Shown here: one piece after another, positions 14,301-21,710 of the stretch
Layout of the letters: each line of letters opens with the position of its first letter
Numbering within the stretch: position 1 is the stretch's first letter
From: JBGPYB01 sp041493035
Lineage (GTDB): Bacteria; Acidobacteriota; Vicinamibacteria; Fen-336
Length of the DNA: 30,975 nucleotides
Direction of reading: 5' to 3'
NCBI GenBank assembly: GCA_041493035.1
Contig: JBGPYB010000041.1
Location: 1-30,975 of the forward strand
Program-made: the position numbers and the translations under genes
The notes under the pieces: generated by a model
What the model was told of the DNA's origin: nothing
What the model saw: only the letters and a program-made list of their open reading frames with translations
Databases searched by the model: none

Positions 14301-15856
14301 CGCCGGGAGTTCCCATGGACTTCCCCGAGCGGTTCAACATGGCGTGGTACTTCCTCGACCGCAACATCGAGGAGGGGCGCGGCGAGAAGGCCTGTCTCTA
14401 CTATCGGGACGAGGCCTACACCTACCGTGAGGTCCAGGCGCGGGCGAACCGTTTCGCGGGCGCCCTCCGCACCCTCGGCGCCCAAGTGGAGGACCGCGTC
14501 CTCCTCGTCCTCCCGGACCGGCCGGAGTTCGCCTTCGCCTGGTTCGGGGCAGCGAAGGCCGGAGCCGTCATCGCGATGGTCAACCCCGCCCTCCCTGCCG
14601 AGGACTACGTCCACTACTTCCAGTACACACGCTGCCGCGTCGCGGTCGTCGACGAGACGTCGCTTCCCAGGATCGACGCGCTCCGTGACTCGTTCCCTCA
14701 CCTGCGGCATCTGATCGTCGTGGGGGACGCCGGACGCCACGCCTCGTTCGAGGAGGTCTGCGCGGCCGCTTCCGATCGTTTCGTGAACGCCGACACACAC
14801 CGTGACGACCCGGCCATATGGCTCTTCACGAGCGGCTCCACGGGCAAGCCCAAGGCGGCCGTCCACCTCCAGCAGGACCTTCCGTGGAACACGGAGCGGT
14901 ATGCCAAGCAGGTCCTCGGTATCCGGGAAAGCGACCTGACGGTCTCGGTTCCGAAGCTCTTCTTCGGCTACGCCACCGGAACGAACCTGCTCTTTCCCTT
15001 CTCCGTCGGCGCCTCGACGGTCCTCTTCAGCGAGCGCAGCGAAGCCCGGACGCTCTTCGACGTCATCGCGCGCTACAGGCCCACGATACTCACCTCGGTC
15101 CCCACGATGATCGGCAGCATGTTGAACGCGGGCGGTGTCAAGGCCGACCTGTCGTCGCTGCGTCTCTGCCTCTCGGCGGGCGAGGCGCTGCCGCCTGAGC
15201 TCTATCGCCGATGGATGGAGGCCTTCGGCGTCGAGATACTCGACGGAATCGGCTCGGCAGAGATGTTCCACATCTACATCTCCAACGCCCCGGGAGACGT
15301 GGTACCAGGGAGCCTCGGGCGCCTCGTCCCGGGGTACGAAGCGCGCGTGGTCGACGGCCGTGGGCGGGACGTCTCCGATGGCGAAGCGGGGACTCTCTGG
15401 ATCAAGGGCGAGTCCGCCGCGATTTTCTACTGGCAGGCCCACGAGAAGTCCAAGGAAGTCCTGCGCGGGGATTGGGTGGTCACGGGGGACCACGTCAGCC
15501 GGGATGCCCGCGGCTACTTCTGGTACCAGGGGCGCTCCGACGACATGCTCAAGGTTTCGGGGATCTTCGTGAGCCCGGCGGAGGTGGAGAACTGCCTCTT
15601 GCAGCATCCGATGGTGGCGGAATGCGCCGTGATCGGGTATAAAGACGCCGAAGGTTTGGTCAAGCCCAAGGCGTACGTCGTGCTCCGACGGGGCTCGGCG
15701 AGTGACGCGATGGCACACGAGCTCCAGGAGTTCGTGAAGGGGCGACTGGCGCCCTTCAAATACCCGCGGGCTGTGGAGTTCGCCCCCGAGCTGCCGAAGA
15801 ACGACCGCGGAAAGATCGACAGGCGTCGCCTCGAGGCCCACGGGCTCACGAGGTAA
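14297..15856 (+). CDS. Benzoate-CoA ligase family protein (aryl-CoA ligase)
   Basis: Adenylate-forming acid-CoA ligase of 519 residues, activating a carboxylic acid to its CoA thioester with ATP. The P-loop TSGSTGKPKAAVH begins at T178 with K186 in the usual place. The N-terminal FNMAWYFLDRNIEEGRGEKA strongly resembles benzoate/aminobenzoate-CoA ligases (NxAxxFVDRNVxEGRG). SVPKLFFGYATGTNLLFPFS and DGIGSAEMFHIYISN are the substrate and A5 motifs of that subgroup; LRLCLSAGEALPPELY is also typical. The hinge and C-domain are complete: GRSDDMLKVSGIFVSP, and catalytic lysine K506 in NDRGKIDRR. The ATG overlaps the flavin reductase stop. Substrate is likely benzoate, an aminobenzoate or a close relative; the exact acid cannot be read from sequence. 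Confidence 0.88.
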   Translation: MTPGVPMDFPERFNMAWYFLDRNIEEGRGEKACLYYRDEAYTYREVQARANRFAGALRTLGAQVEDRVLLVLPDRPEFAFAWFGAAKAGAVIAMVNPALPAEDYVHYFQYTRCRVAVVDETSLPRIDALRDSFPHLRHLIVVGDAGRHASFEEVCAAASDRFVNADTHRDDPAIWLFTSGSTGKPKAAVHLQQDLPWNTERYAKQVLGIRESDLTVSVPKLFFGYATGTNLLFPFSVGASTVLFSERSEARTLFDVIARYRPTILTSVPTMIGSMLNAGGVKADLSSLRLCLSAGEALPPELYRRWMEAFGVEILDGIGSAEMFHIYISNAPGDVVPGSLGRLVPGYEARVVDGRGRDVSDGEAGTLWIKGESAAIFYWQAHEKSKEVLRGDWVVTGDHVSRDARGYFWYQGRSDDMLKVSGIFVSPAEVENCLLQHPMVAECAVIGYKDAEGLVKPKAYVVLRRGSASDAMAHELQEFVKGRLAPFKYPRAVEFAPELPKNDRGKIDRRRLEAHGLTR

Positions 15857-15925
15857 CGCGAGACCGACCGAGAGAAGCCTCCGACCAGCGATCCCCCAAG
15901 AAGAAGACGCTTGTGAGAAAGGAGA

Positions 15926-15943
15926 GAAGGAAGTCCTTCCTTC
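15926..15943 (+). promoter_or_regulatory. Small hairpin between ribosome site and start of the creatininase-family gene
   Basis: GAAGGAA, loop GTCC, TTCCTTC form a perfect 7-bp stem with a 4-nt loop, ending one base before the ATG at 15945. The best ribosome site, AAAGGAG (15918-15924), lies just 5' of the hairpin, too far in linear sequence from either ATG (15945 or 15951). With the hairpin folded, the distance to the second ATG becomes 8 nt. It could modulate initiation; this is inference. Confidence 0.4.
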
Positions 15944-15944
15944 A

Positions 15945-16703
15945 ATGGCCATGGCCGACAACATCGTGACCGCCGAGATGACCTGGACCGAAGTGGACGA
16001 GGCGCTCAAGGAGCGTCCCGTCGCCATCCTTCCGGTGGGCGCCGTCGAGGCCCACGGGCCGCACCTTCCCCTTGCGACCGACACGATCATCGCCACGGAG
16101 ATGGCGCGCCGGGGAGCCGCGAAGCTCAAGGAGCACTCCATCCCCTCCTTGATACTCCCCCCCGTCTACTTCACCGTGGCCGATTTCGGAGGGGACTTCG
16201 CTGGCACCATTTCCATCCCTTCGGAGACCGCGGTCGCTCTGCTGCGCGACGTCTGCGTGGCGGCGAGCAAGCGCTACCGCGCGGTCGCCATCGCCAACAT
16301 CCATCTGGAGCCCGCGCACATCGAGTGCCTGAAGAAGGCGGTGGACGAAGCAAAGAAGGCCGGGGCCAGCGTTTGCTACGCGGACCTCACGCGGAAGCGG
16401 TGGGCCGACCTGATGGGAGAGACATTCCTGATGGGCGACCACGCCGGCGCCTGGGAAACGTCTCTCATGATGGCCACGGCTCCCGACCAGGTGCGCGAGC
16501 GCGAGCGCATCAGCCTTGCCCCGATGGACGGGCTGATGCCGGCTCTCAAGAAGGGAGTCAAGACCTTCGTCGAAGCCGGCGGCGAGGACGCCTACTTCGG
16601 CGACCCCACAGCCGCGTCGGCCGAGGACGGCGAGACGTATTTCGAAGCGCTGGCCGAGGTCCTGAGCCTGTCGATCATGGAGCACCTCGGCAGCAAGGCG
16701 TAG
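15945..16703 (+). CDS. Creatininase-family amidohydrolase, divergent metal site
   Basis: A 252-residue creatininase/MftE-like protein; the family are Zn or Mn amidases and peptidases. The first metal-binding block is normal: GAVEAHGPHLPLATDT, with E35, H37 and D46 as expected ligands. GDHAGAWETSLMM carries the conserved H-A-G-x-x-E-T-S segment. The central family motif N-G-H-G-G-N is replaced by N-I-H-L-E-P: the histidine is kept but the glycines are lost, so activity may differ. ILPPVYFTVADFGGDFAGTI replaces the usual P-x-x-Y-G-x-S-x-E-H block. MAMADN can start at 15945 or 15951. It is 88 nt downstream of the ligase and in frame with the thioesterase that follows its TAG. Confidence 0.8.
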   Translation: MAMADNIVTAEMTWTEVDEALKERPVAILPVGAVEAHGPHLPLATDTIIATEMARRGAAKLKEHSIPSLILPPVYFTVADFGGDFAGTISIPSETAVALLRDVCVAASKRYRAVAIANIHLEPAHIECLKKAVDEAKKAGASVCYADLTRKRWADLMGETFLMGDHAGAWETSLMMATAPDQVRERERISLAPMDGLMPALKKGVKTFVEAGGEDAYFGDPTAASAEDGETYFEALAEVLSLSIMEHLGSKA

Positions 16704-16706
16704 CCT

Positions 16707-17117
16707 CTGTTCCGCACCTCCATCCTCGTTCGCTTCGGCGACCTCGACCCGGCGGGAATCGCCTACTACCCGAACCTCGTCCGCTTCCTCCACGAGGCCT
16801 TCGAGGACTTCTGCGCCGGCCACCTCGGCAAGCCCTACCCTGAGATGTATCGGGAAGGAATGGGCTTTCCGACCGTGAAACTCGAAATGGAGTTCCTCTC
16901 CCCCGTCCGTTACGGCGTCCGCGTGGACATTGACATGACCGTCGAGCGGGTGGGCCGGACGTCGATGGTTCTTCGCTACGACGCCTCGGTGGACGGCCGC
17001 CCGGTCTTCACGGCCCGCAATACCGCTGTGGCCGTGGACCTCGCGACCCTGCGACCCGTGCCCCACCCCGAGTGGCTCCGGCGGCGCTTCGAGGCCGGGC
17101 AAGACTCCACCGGCTAA
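16707..17117 (+). CDS. Acyl-CoA thioesterase, 4-hydroxybenzoyl-CoA type, with apparent CTG start
   Basis: Hot-dog-fold thioesterase of about 136 residues. The conserved N-terminus VRFGDLDPAGIAYYPNLVRF contains the catalytic Asp and the D-x-G-I-x-Y-Y block; EFLSPVRYGVRVDIDMTVER and SMVLRYDASVDGRPVFTARN complete the fold. No ATG, GTG or TTG exists between the upstream TAG (16701-16703) and this motif. The only start keeping the active site is CTG at 16707, with AAGG 8 nt before it. ATG 16845 would delete the catalytic region. The frame is the same as that of the creatininase gene, so stop readthrough is an alternative. In aryl-CoA pathways such enzymes release trapped CoA esters. Family confident; start uncertain. 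Confidence 0.82.
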   Translation: MFRTSILVRFGDLDPAGIAYYPNLVRFLHEAFEDFCAGHLGKPYPEMYREGMGFPTVKLEMEFLSPVRYGVRVDIDMTVERVGRTSMVLRYDASVDGRPVFTARNTAVAVDLATLRPVPHPEWLRRRFEAGQDSTG

Positions 17118-17168
17118 ACGAACGCTCTCCCACCCCTGTCCAAGAAGAGGGGGGCAAGGAGAAGCGAG

Positions 17169-17666
17169 ATGAAGAAGACTCTGGGCATCACCATGGCGGC
17201 CGCGGTCCTCGCGGCGGGAGTGGGTTGGGCGAGCGCCCAGCCCCAGGTCGGGGGGCAGGGCAAGGGCCGCGGTCAACGGATGGCCGACACTCTCGGCCTG
17301 AGCGAAGAACAGAAGGCGACGTGGGCGTCGCTCCACGAGCAGCACAAGACCGAGATGGCGCCGCTCCGGGAGGAGGGGCGCGGCCTGCGCAACAGTCTGC
17401 GCAGCGCCATTGGCGCGGCGAATCCGGATCCGACCGCCGTGGGCAACGCCGCGCTCGCGATGAAGGAGTACCGCAACAAGATGAGGGCGGCGGAGGAGGC
17501 ATTTCATACTCACCTCGCCAGCACACTGAATGACGAGCAAAAGGCGAAGTTTGATGCCTTGAAGGCGGCCCACCACGGGGGGCGATGGTTCCGGGGCTAC
17601 CGCGGCCACAAGCCGGCCGGCCCCGATGCGAGTTCGTCAGCGCCGCAAGCCCCCGTCGAGGGATGA
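17169..17666 (+). CDS. Spy/CpxP-like periplasmic protein
   Basis: A 165-residue exported protein: signal peptide MKKTLGITMAAAVLAAGVGW with cleavage near ASA-Q (residue 23/24), then a helical region. Two variants of the LTxxQ motif typical of Spy/CpxP/heavy-metal-resistance proteins occur: LGLSEEQKATW (about residues 42-52) and LNDEQKAKF (about 118-126). Between them lie long amphipathic helices rich in Glu, Arg and Ala. The C-tail is low-complexity, Pro/Ala/Ser-rich. The ribosome site AAGGAG is 8 nt before the ATG. These proteins act as periplasmic chaperones or stress sensors; here no two-component system is adjacent. It sits 51 nt after the thioesterase and has its own terminator. Confidence 0.8.
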   Translation: MKKTLGITMAAAVLAAGVGWASAQPQVGGQGKGRGQRMADTLGLSEEQKATWASLHEQHKTEMAPLREEGRGLRNSLRSAIGAANPDPTAVGNAALAMKEYRNKMRAAEEAFHTHLASTLNDEQKAKFDALKAAHHGGRWFRGYRGHKPAGPDASSSAPQAPVEG

Positions 17667-17679
17667 TGGATTCGTCTCG

Positions 17680-17720
17680 AACGGGCCGTGACCTCAGAGC
17701 CCGGAAGACCACGGCCCGTT
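17680..17720 (+). terminator. Hairpin after the Spy-like gene
   Basis: AACGGGCCGTG (17680-17690) and CACGGCCCGTT (17710-17720) are perfect complements, an 11-bp stem with a 19-nt loop, beginning 14 nt after the stop codon. There is no strong T-run after it, so termination may be partial or Rho-assisted. It also faces the end of the convergent permease relic. Confidence 0.5.
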
Positions 17721-17808
17721 CGTCGTTCCGCTCCGGAAACCGCTGACCCAAGTTCCGCAATTCAAGAATTGCCCGGACCGCCCGCGTCGCGCTCCTCCCG
17801 TTCAGGCC

Positions 17809-18267
17809 TCACTCGGAAAGTGCTATCAAGGGGTCGATCCGGGTCGCGCGCCGGGCCGGCAAAGCGCATGCGATGAGTGCCACCAGGCTGAGCGCGGCGG
17901 TCACCGCGCCGAGGACGAGAGGATCGCTCGGCTGGATGCCGAAGAGCTGGCTCTCCAGGCTGCGCCGGAGGAGAAACGCCCCGAGAGCGCCGAGCAGGAA
18001 GCCGGCGCCGACCAGCAGGAGGCCTTCGCGGATGATCAGCTCGAAGATCGCGCGGCCGCTGCTCCCGAGGGCCATGCGGATGCCGATCTCTTTGCGACGC
18101 TGCACCACGAGGTAGCCGAGCACGCCGTAGATGCCGATGGCGGAGAGGAAGAGGGCGGTGTTGGCGCCGATGCAGACCGCCAGGGTCAGGGCGGCGGCCA
18201 GGCTGAAGGCCTTGTCCCGGCCGAGAAGCCGTACCCCCAAGCGAAGTTCACGAGTGAGCCAATCCAT
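17809..18267 (-). pseudogene. Internally deleted ADOP/MacB-type ABC permease
   Basis: A 152-residue reading frame made of the two ends of a permease of about 800 residues. Residues 1-37 (MDWLTRELRLGVRLLGRDKA ... LAVCIGANTALF) match the N-terminal start of ADOP permeases, normally continuing with S-V-V-N-A-V-L-L-R-P-L. Directly after, LSAIGIYGVLGYLVVQRRKE and GIRMALGSSGRAIFELIIRE are the last FtsX domain, ending with PARRATRIDPLIALSE. About 600-650 residues are missing and the join is in frame. The start has a very good ribosome site (GGGGGAGG), so it may still be expressed as a four-helix membrane protein. I call it a pseudogene because no known transporter functions with only these parts; a neofunctional small protein is the alternative. 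Confidence 0.75.
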
Positions 18268-18370
18268 GCCACACCTCCCCCGAGTCGAGATCCCTCCTCG
18301 ATCGCTCAACGCGTGGGGGAGGCCGTAAGTTCCCGAAAGGAGTCTCGGCGCGCAGCCCTACTGATTTGAT

Positions 18371-18742
18371 TTAGTACAACTTGAGGTCGAGGTTGTCGGC
18401 GGCGATGTCGGTCAGATCCACGATCGCGGCCGCGTTCACCCCGATGGCGATGGCGATGGACTCCGAAATCTCCTCCCGCGTCGCGCCGAACTTGAGGGCT
18501 TTCCTTACGTGCCCTTCGAGGCATCCCTGGCACTTGGCCGCCAGGCTCGCGGCGATCGCCACGAGCTCCTTGGTCTTGCGGTCGAGGACCGAAGGCCTGT
18601 ACGTCTCCTTGTAGAACTGGAAGTAGATCTCGCGAAAGCGCGGGTCCACCATGGTGTAGGAGTTCGTCTGCTCCGCCGGCTTCGGCGCCCCGTTCTCCTC
18701 TTCGGGAAAGGGGCTGTGGCGCTTCTTCGCGTCGTCGCTCAT
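18371..18742 (-). CDS. Carboxymuconolactone decarboxylase/AhpD-family protein
   Basis: A 123-residue all-helical protein. The AhpD-like redox motif is present: C71-Q-G-C74 followed by H78 (AAKCQGCLEGHVRKAL), the cysteine pair and histidine used for alkyl-hydroperoxidase activity in this family. KTKELVAIAASLAAKCQGCL and FGATREEISESIAIAIGVNA are the core helices of the CMD fold. The first 30 residues are charged and Pro-rich, probably disordered. It follows the alpha/beta hydrolase by 28 nt on the minus strand with ribosome site CAGGAG, so the two form an operon. Most likely role is peroxide or thiol redox protection rather than protocatechuate catabolism, since the CxxC is intact. Confidence 0.87.
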   Translation of the reverse strand: MSDDAKKRHSPFPEEENGAPKPAEQTNSYTMVDPRFREIYFQFYKETYRPSVLDRKTKELVAIAASLAAKCQGCLEGHVRKALKFGATREEISESIAIAIGVNAAAIVDLTDIAADNLDLKLY

Positions 18743-18770
18743 CGAATGGGCTCCTGCCGCTCGCCGGCGT

Positions 18771-19742
18771 TCATCGGGAAAGGGTCTGCTCCAAGATCGC
18801 GGACACGGCGCTCTCGTACGCCCTCTGGCCGTCCCTGTAGGCGTGGCCGTGGCCGCTGTCGAATCGTTTCTGCCCGTCGGGGCCTATGCGTTCGCGACGC
18901 TCGCTCGGGACGATCAGGGCCTCGGCCTTCGGTCCCGCCGCGGCCTTCAAGTCGAAGGCGATATCCGACGGCATCCGCTCGTCGGCCGAGCCCGCGACGA
19001 AGAGCACCGGCCGCCCGGAGAGCTTGGCCGCGGCCTTCACCACGTCCAGGTCGTCGGGGTCGAAGCCGGCGCGACGTCCCATCCAGAAGACGGCCTCGTC
19101 GGCGGTGGGCCAGACGGGCACGAGTCGCAGCCACCAGGCGAAGCGCCTGAAGAGCCCCAGGTGATGGCGAGCCGTATCCCTCAGGCTTCTGTAGCTGCTG
19201 TCGCAAATGACCGCCGCGATTCGGGGCTCCTCCGCCGCTGCAAAGACGCTTGCCGCGCCCCCGAACGAGATCCCCCAGACGACTACGGGGCTGGAGCCAC
19301 GCTTCTCCGCCAGGTCGAAGGCGCCCAGGACATCCTCGCGCTCGTGGTACCCGAGGCTGCGGACGGTTCCCCCGCTCTTGCCATGGCGTCGCAGGTCGAA
19401 GAGGAGCGCGTTCCACCCCTGGGAGTGGACGAAGGGAACCTTGCGCACCATCTCGATGCGCGATCGGTTGAGGCCATGGACGAGGACGACCGTTCCCTTC
19501 GCACCGTCTGCCGGCACCCACCAGCCCGAGAGCGGCACACCGTCCCGCGCGCTGAACGACACGTCCTCGAAGGCGAGCCCGGAGGACGCGGGTGTCATTC
19601 CCTCGTTCTCGGCGTCCTGCATCTGGAACGATCGGACGGTGAAGACACCTCCGAGGAAATAGGGGAGCACGCCGAAGGCTAGGAACAAGACGCCCGCCAG
19701 GACCACGAGGAACAGGCGCTTCAACCAGCGTTTGGCTCTCAC
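18771..19742 (-). CDS. Membrane-anchored alpha/beta hydrolase
   Basis: A 323-residue serine hydrolase with an N-terminal membrane anchor (residues about 9-33, LFLVVLAGVLFLAFGVLPYF) and the catalytic domain outside. The oxyanion motif is HGLNRSR (89-95). Nucleophile S159 lies in GISFGG, the acid is probably D254 (VAGSADERMPSD) and the histidine H300 or H298 in SGHGHAY. The layout matches the YqkD/Bem46-like (DUF1749/Peptidase S9-like) hydrolases. It starts at GTG 19742; TATGAT preceded by TGC (extended -10) ends 6 nt before it and no ribosome site is visible, so it is probably leaderless. It is first in an operon with the AhpD-like gene. Substrate unknown. Confidence 0.88.
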   Translation of the reverse strand: MRAKRWLKRLFLVVLAGVLFLAFGVLPYFLGGVFTVRSFQMQDAENEGMTPASSGLAFEDVSFSARDGVPLSGWWVPADGAKGTVVLVHGLNRSRIEMVRKVPFVHSQGWNALLFDLRRHGKSGGTVRSLGYHEREDVLGAFDLAEKRGSSPVVVWGISFGGAASVFAAAEEPRIAAVICDSSYRSLRDTARHHLGLFRRFAWWLRLVPVWPTADEAVFWMGRRAGFDPDDLDVVKAAAKLSGRPVLFVAGSADERMPSDIAFDLKAAAGPKAEALIVPSERRERIGPDGQKRFDSGHGHAYRDGQRAYESAVSAILEQTLSR

Positions 19743-19748
19743 GCGGCG

Positions 19749-19754
19749 ATCATA
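19749..19754 (-). promoter_or_regulatory. Extended -10 box of the alpha/beta hydrolase gene
   Basis: On the minus strand TGCTATGAT carries an extended -10 (TGn) and TATGAT, 5 of 6 to consensus. It ends 6 nt before the GTG start, which places the expected +1 on the start codon itself. Confidence 0.5.
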
Positions 19755-19957
19755 GCAGGCGCCACCCGGACCGGTGGCGAACCACCGGAGGGGGGCGTGG
19801 GAAAGGACACGACGGCCGCGCGACCGGACCTCTCACGGGGGCCATCGATCGGTCCGTGCGCGCCGTCACCCAGTCTCGTTCCCACGCCTCCTCCGATGCT
19901 CGCCGAGACCTACGAAGCCGGCAAACTCAAGTTCCACCAGCACTTGTGAAACGATGT

Positions 19958-19963
19958 TAGGAT
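19958..19963 (+). promoter_or_regulatory. Putative -10 box of the TauE/SafE operon
   Basis: TAGGAT ends 6 nt before the GTG at 19970. No Shine-Dalgarno sequence lies between, and no clear -35 is seen. It is read as a leaderless-type promoter by analogy with the other genes in this window. The rest of the 227-nt gap (19743-19969) shows nothing else I can name. Confidence 0.35.
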
Positions 19964-19969
19964 CGCCTC

Positions 19970-20785
19970 GTGACCCTGGCCTCCCCTTGGTTCCTGGTCT
20001 CGATGGGCATGGCCACGGGGCTCATCGGCTCGCTCCTGGGGCTCGGTGGCGGCGTCTTCCTGGTCCCGCTCCTGACGCTGGCCATCGGCGCGCCGATCCG
20101 CGTGGCCATCGCGGCCAGCCTCATTTCGGTGATCGCCACGGCTTCGGCGTCGGCCACGGTGAACCTGAAACGCGGCCTCGTCAACATGCGCCTTGGCCTT
20201 GCCCTCGAGGTGGCAACCAGCATCGGCGGGCTTCTCGGCGGGATCACCTCCTCGCTCCTCAGCCATCGCCAGCTCTTCGTCGGCTTCGGCCTCACGCTCT
20301 CAGCCATGGGGATCGTGATGGCCGCGCGGTCGAGCCGCCGCAACATCATCGCGGACGTGGACCTCGACCCGGGGCTCTTGGGAGGGCGCATCGAGGAGGG
20401 AGGGAGGACGTATCTCTACCGCGCGAAGCGCCTCCCTCTCGCTCTTTGTTCCTCGCTCGTGGCGGGGGCGATTTCGGGACTTCTGGGGGTCGGCGGCGGG
20501 ATCATCAAGGTCCCGGTCCTCTCCGCCTTCTGCGGCATTCCGATCCGCGTGGCCGCGTCCACGAGCACGTTCATGATCGGCGTCACGGCCGCGGCCTCGG
20601 CTTTCATCTACTTCGGCCGAGGCCAGATCGACCTGCCCTTGACCGCGGCAATCGCCATCGGCACCTTGCCGGGAAGCCTGATCGGTGCGCGTCTATCCGA
20701 CAAGGTGCACGCCCGATCCCTCAAGGTCATCATGGCCTTCGTCCTCATCCTGGTGGCCGGTCGGATGCTGATGGAGGGTCTGTGA
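19970..20785 (+). CDS. TauE/SafE-family anion permease
   Basis: A 271-residue inner-membrane protein of the sulfite exporter TauE/SafE family, with about eight helices in two homologous halves. Each half begins with the family motif: GLIGSLLGLGGGVFLVPLLT (residues about 17-36) and GAISGLLGVGGGIIKVPVLS (about 166-185). A hydrophilic loop (about 120-150) separates them. The family exports sulfite, sulfoacetate or other small organic anions. The GTG start has no ribosome site but has TAGGAT 6 nt upstream. It overlaps the following DUF1634-like gene by 4 nt, a frequent pairing for this family. Confidence 0.9.
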   Translation: MTLASPWFLVSMGMATGLIGSLLGLGGGVFLVPLLTLAIGAPIRVAIAASLISVIATASASATVNLKRGLVNMRLGLALEVATSIGGLLGGITSSLLSHRQLFVGFGLTLSAMGIVMAARSSRRNIIADVDLDPGLLGGRIEEGGRTYLYRAKRLPLALCSSLVAGAISGLLGVGGGIIKVPVLSAFCGIPIRVAASTSTFMIGVTAAASAFIYFGRGQIDLPLTAAIAIGTLPGSLIGARLSDKVHARSLKVIMAFVLILVAGRMLMEGL

Positions 20786-21051
20786 GGGACACCCTCCGCC
20801 TCGATCGCGCGGTGGAAGCCGTCCTGACACTCGGCCTGACAATCGGAGCCCTCCTGCTGTTGACCGGCCTTATTCTCGGCCAGCTCGCGCCACTCCGCTG
20901 GGGGATCGTTGCCTTGATGCTGACGCCCGTGGCTCGGGTCGTCGTAGTAACCGTCGGCATGTTCTTGCGGCGTGACCTGATCTTCGGCGTCCTCTCGCTG
21001 GGGATCCTGCTGGTGCTCGCCACGAGCATCCTCGTCTCGCTGCGCTTCTGA
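20782..21051 (+). CDS. DUF1634-like small membrane protein
   Basis: An 89-residue protein with three hydrophobic helices: LTLGLTIGALLLLTGLILGQ, WGIVALMLTPVARVVVVTVG and LIFGVLSLGILLVLATSILV. The stretch MLTPVARVVVVTVGMFLRRD matches what I know of DUF1634, a domain repeatedly encoded next to TauE/SafE permeases. The GTG start overlaps the permease stop by 4 nt (GTGA), implying a fixed stoichiometric partnership, probably as an accessory subunit. Its stop overlaps the HAD gene start by 1 nt. Confidence 0.82.
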   Translation: MRDTLRLDRAVEAVLTLGLTIGALLLLTGLILGQLAPLRWGIVALMLTPVARVVVVTVGMFLRRDLIFGVLSLGILLVLATSILVSLRF

Positions 21052-21710
21052 TGATTCCGCTTCGCGCGGTGATCTATGACTGGGACGGCACCCTTGCCGA
21101 CTCCGCCGAGGCCAGCTATCGCTGCTACGTCCGCGTCTTCGGCCAGCACGGCATCGCGTTCGACCGCGCGCGATTCCAGGCCACCTATTCCCCTGATTGG
21201 TACGAGACGTACCGCGCCGTTGGCCTCGCCGAGGCGCTCTGGGAAGACGCGGATGCTCGATGGCTGGCCGAATACGCCGCGGAGGAAGGCCAGCTGCTGG
21301 CGGGAGCGCGGGAGATCCTGGCCCGTGTCGAGCAGGAGGGCGTGCGCCAGGGGCTGGTGACGAGCGGGAGCCGGGAGCGCGTTGCCCGCGACATCGTCGC
21401 CCTCGGTGTCGACTCCTTCTTCGGCGTGGTGGTCTGCGGAGAAGATGCCCGCCATCGCAAGCCGCACCCCGAGCCCCTCCTCCTGGCTCTCGACCGTCTG
21501 GGCGTTGACCCGGCCGAGGCGGCTTACGTCGGCGACAGCCCCGAGGATGTGGCCATGGCTCGCGCCGCCGGCGTCTTCTTCGTGGGTATCCCCGGCGGGT
21601 TCCCGAACCGGGAGGCTCTGGAGGCGGCGGCTCCCGACCGTCTCGTTCCGAGCCTGGACGCGGCGCTCGGCGCTCTCCTCGCAACGGGAGGATCTGGTAG
21701 GCTAGCCTGA
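21051..21710 (+). CDS. HAD-superfamily hydrolase (phosphoglycolate phosphatase-like)
   Basis: A 219-residue subclass I HAD phosphatase. Motif I is D10-W-D12-G-T-L-A-D, motif II LVTSGS, motif III RKPHPEP and motif IV YVGDSPEDV. All catalytic residues are present, including D10 as nucleophile. The inserted helical cap (about residues 17-85) is of the Gph/beta-phosphoglucomutase type. It starts at the ATG that shares one base with the upstream stop (TGATG) and overlaps the aminotransferase start in the same way, so it is in the middle of an operon. Substrate is a small phosphate ester, possibly phosphoglycolate or a sugar phosphate; next to the aminotransferase, a sugar phosphate is plausible. 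Confidence 0.9.
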   Translation: MIPLRAVIYDWDGTLADSAEASYRCYVRVFGQHGIAFDRARFQATYSPDWYETYRAVGLAEALWEDADARWLAEYAAEEGQLLAGAREILARVEQEGVRQGLVTSGSRERVARDIVALGVDSFFGVVVCGEDARHRKPHPEPLLLALDRLGVDPAEAAYVGDSPEDVAMARAAGVFFVGIPGGFPNREALEAAAPDRLVPSLDAALGALLATGGSGRLA

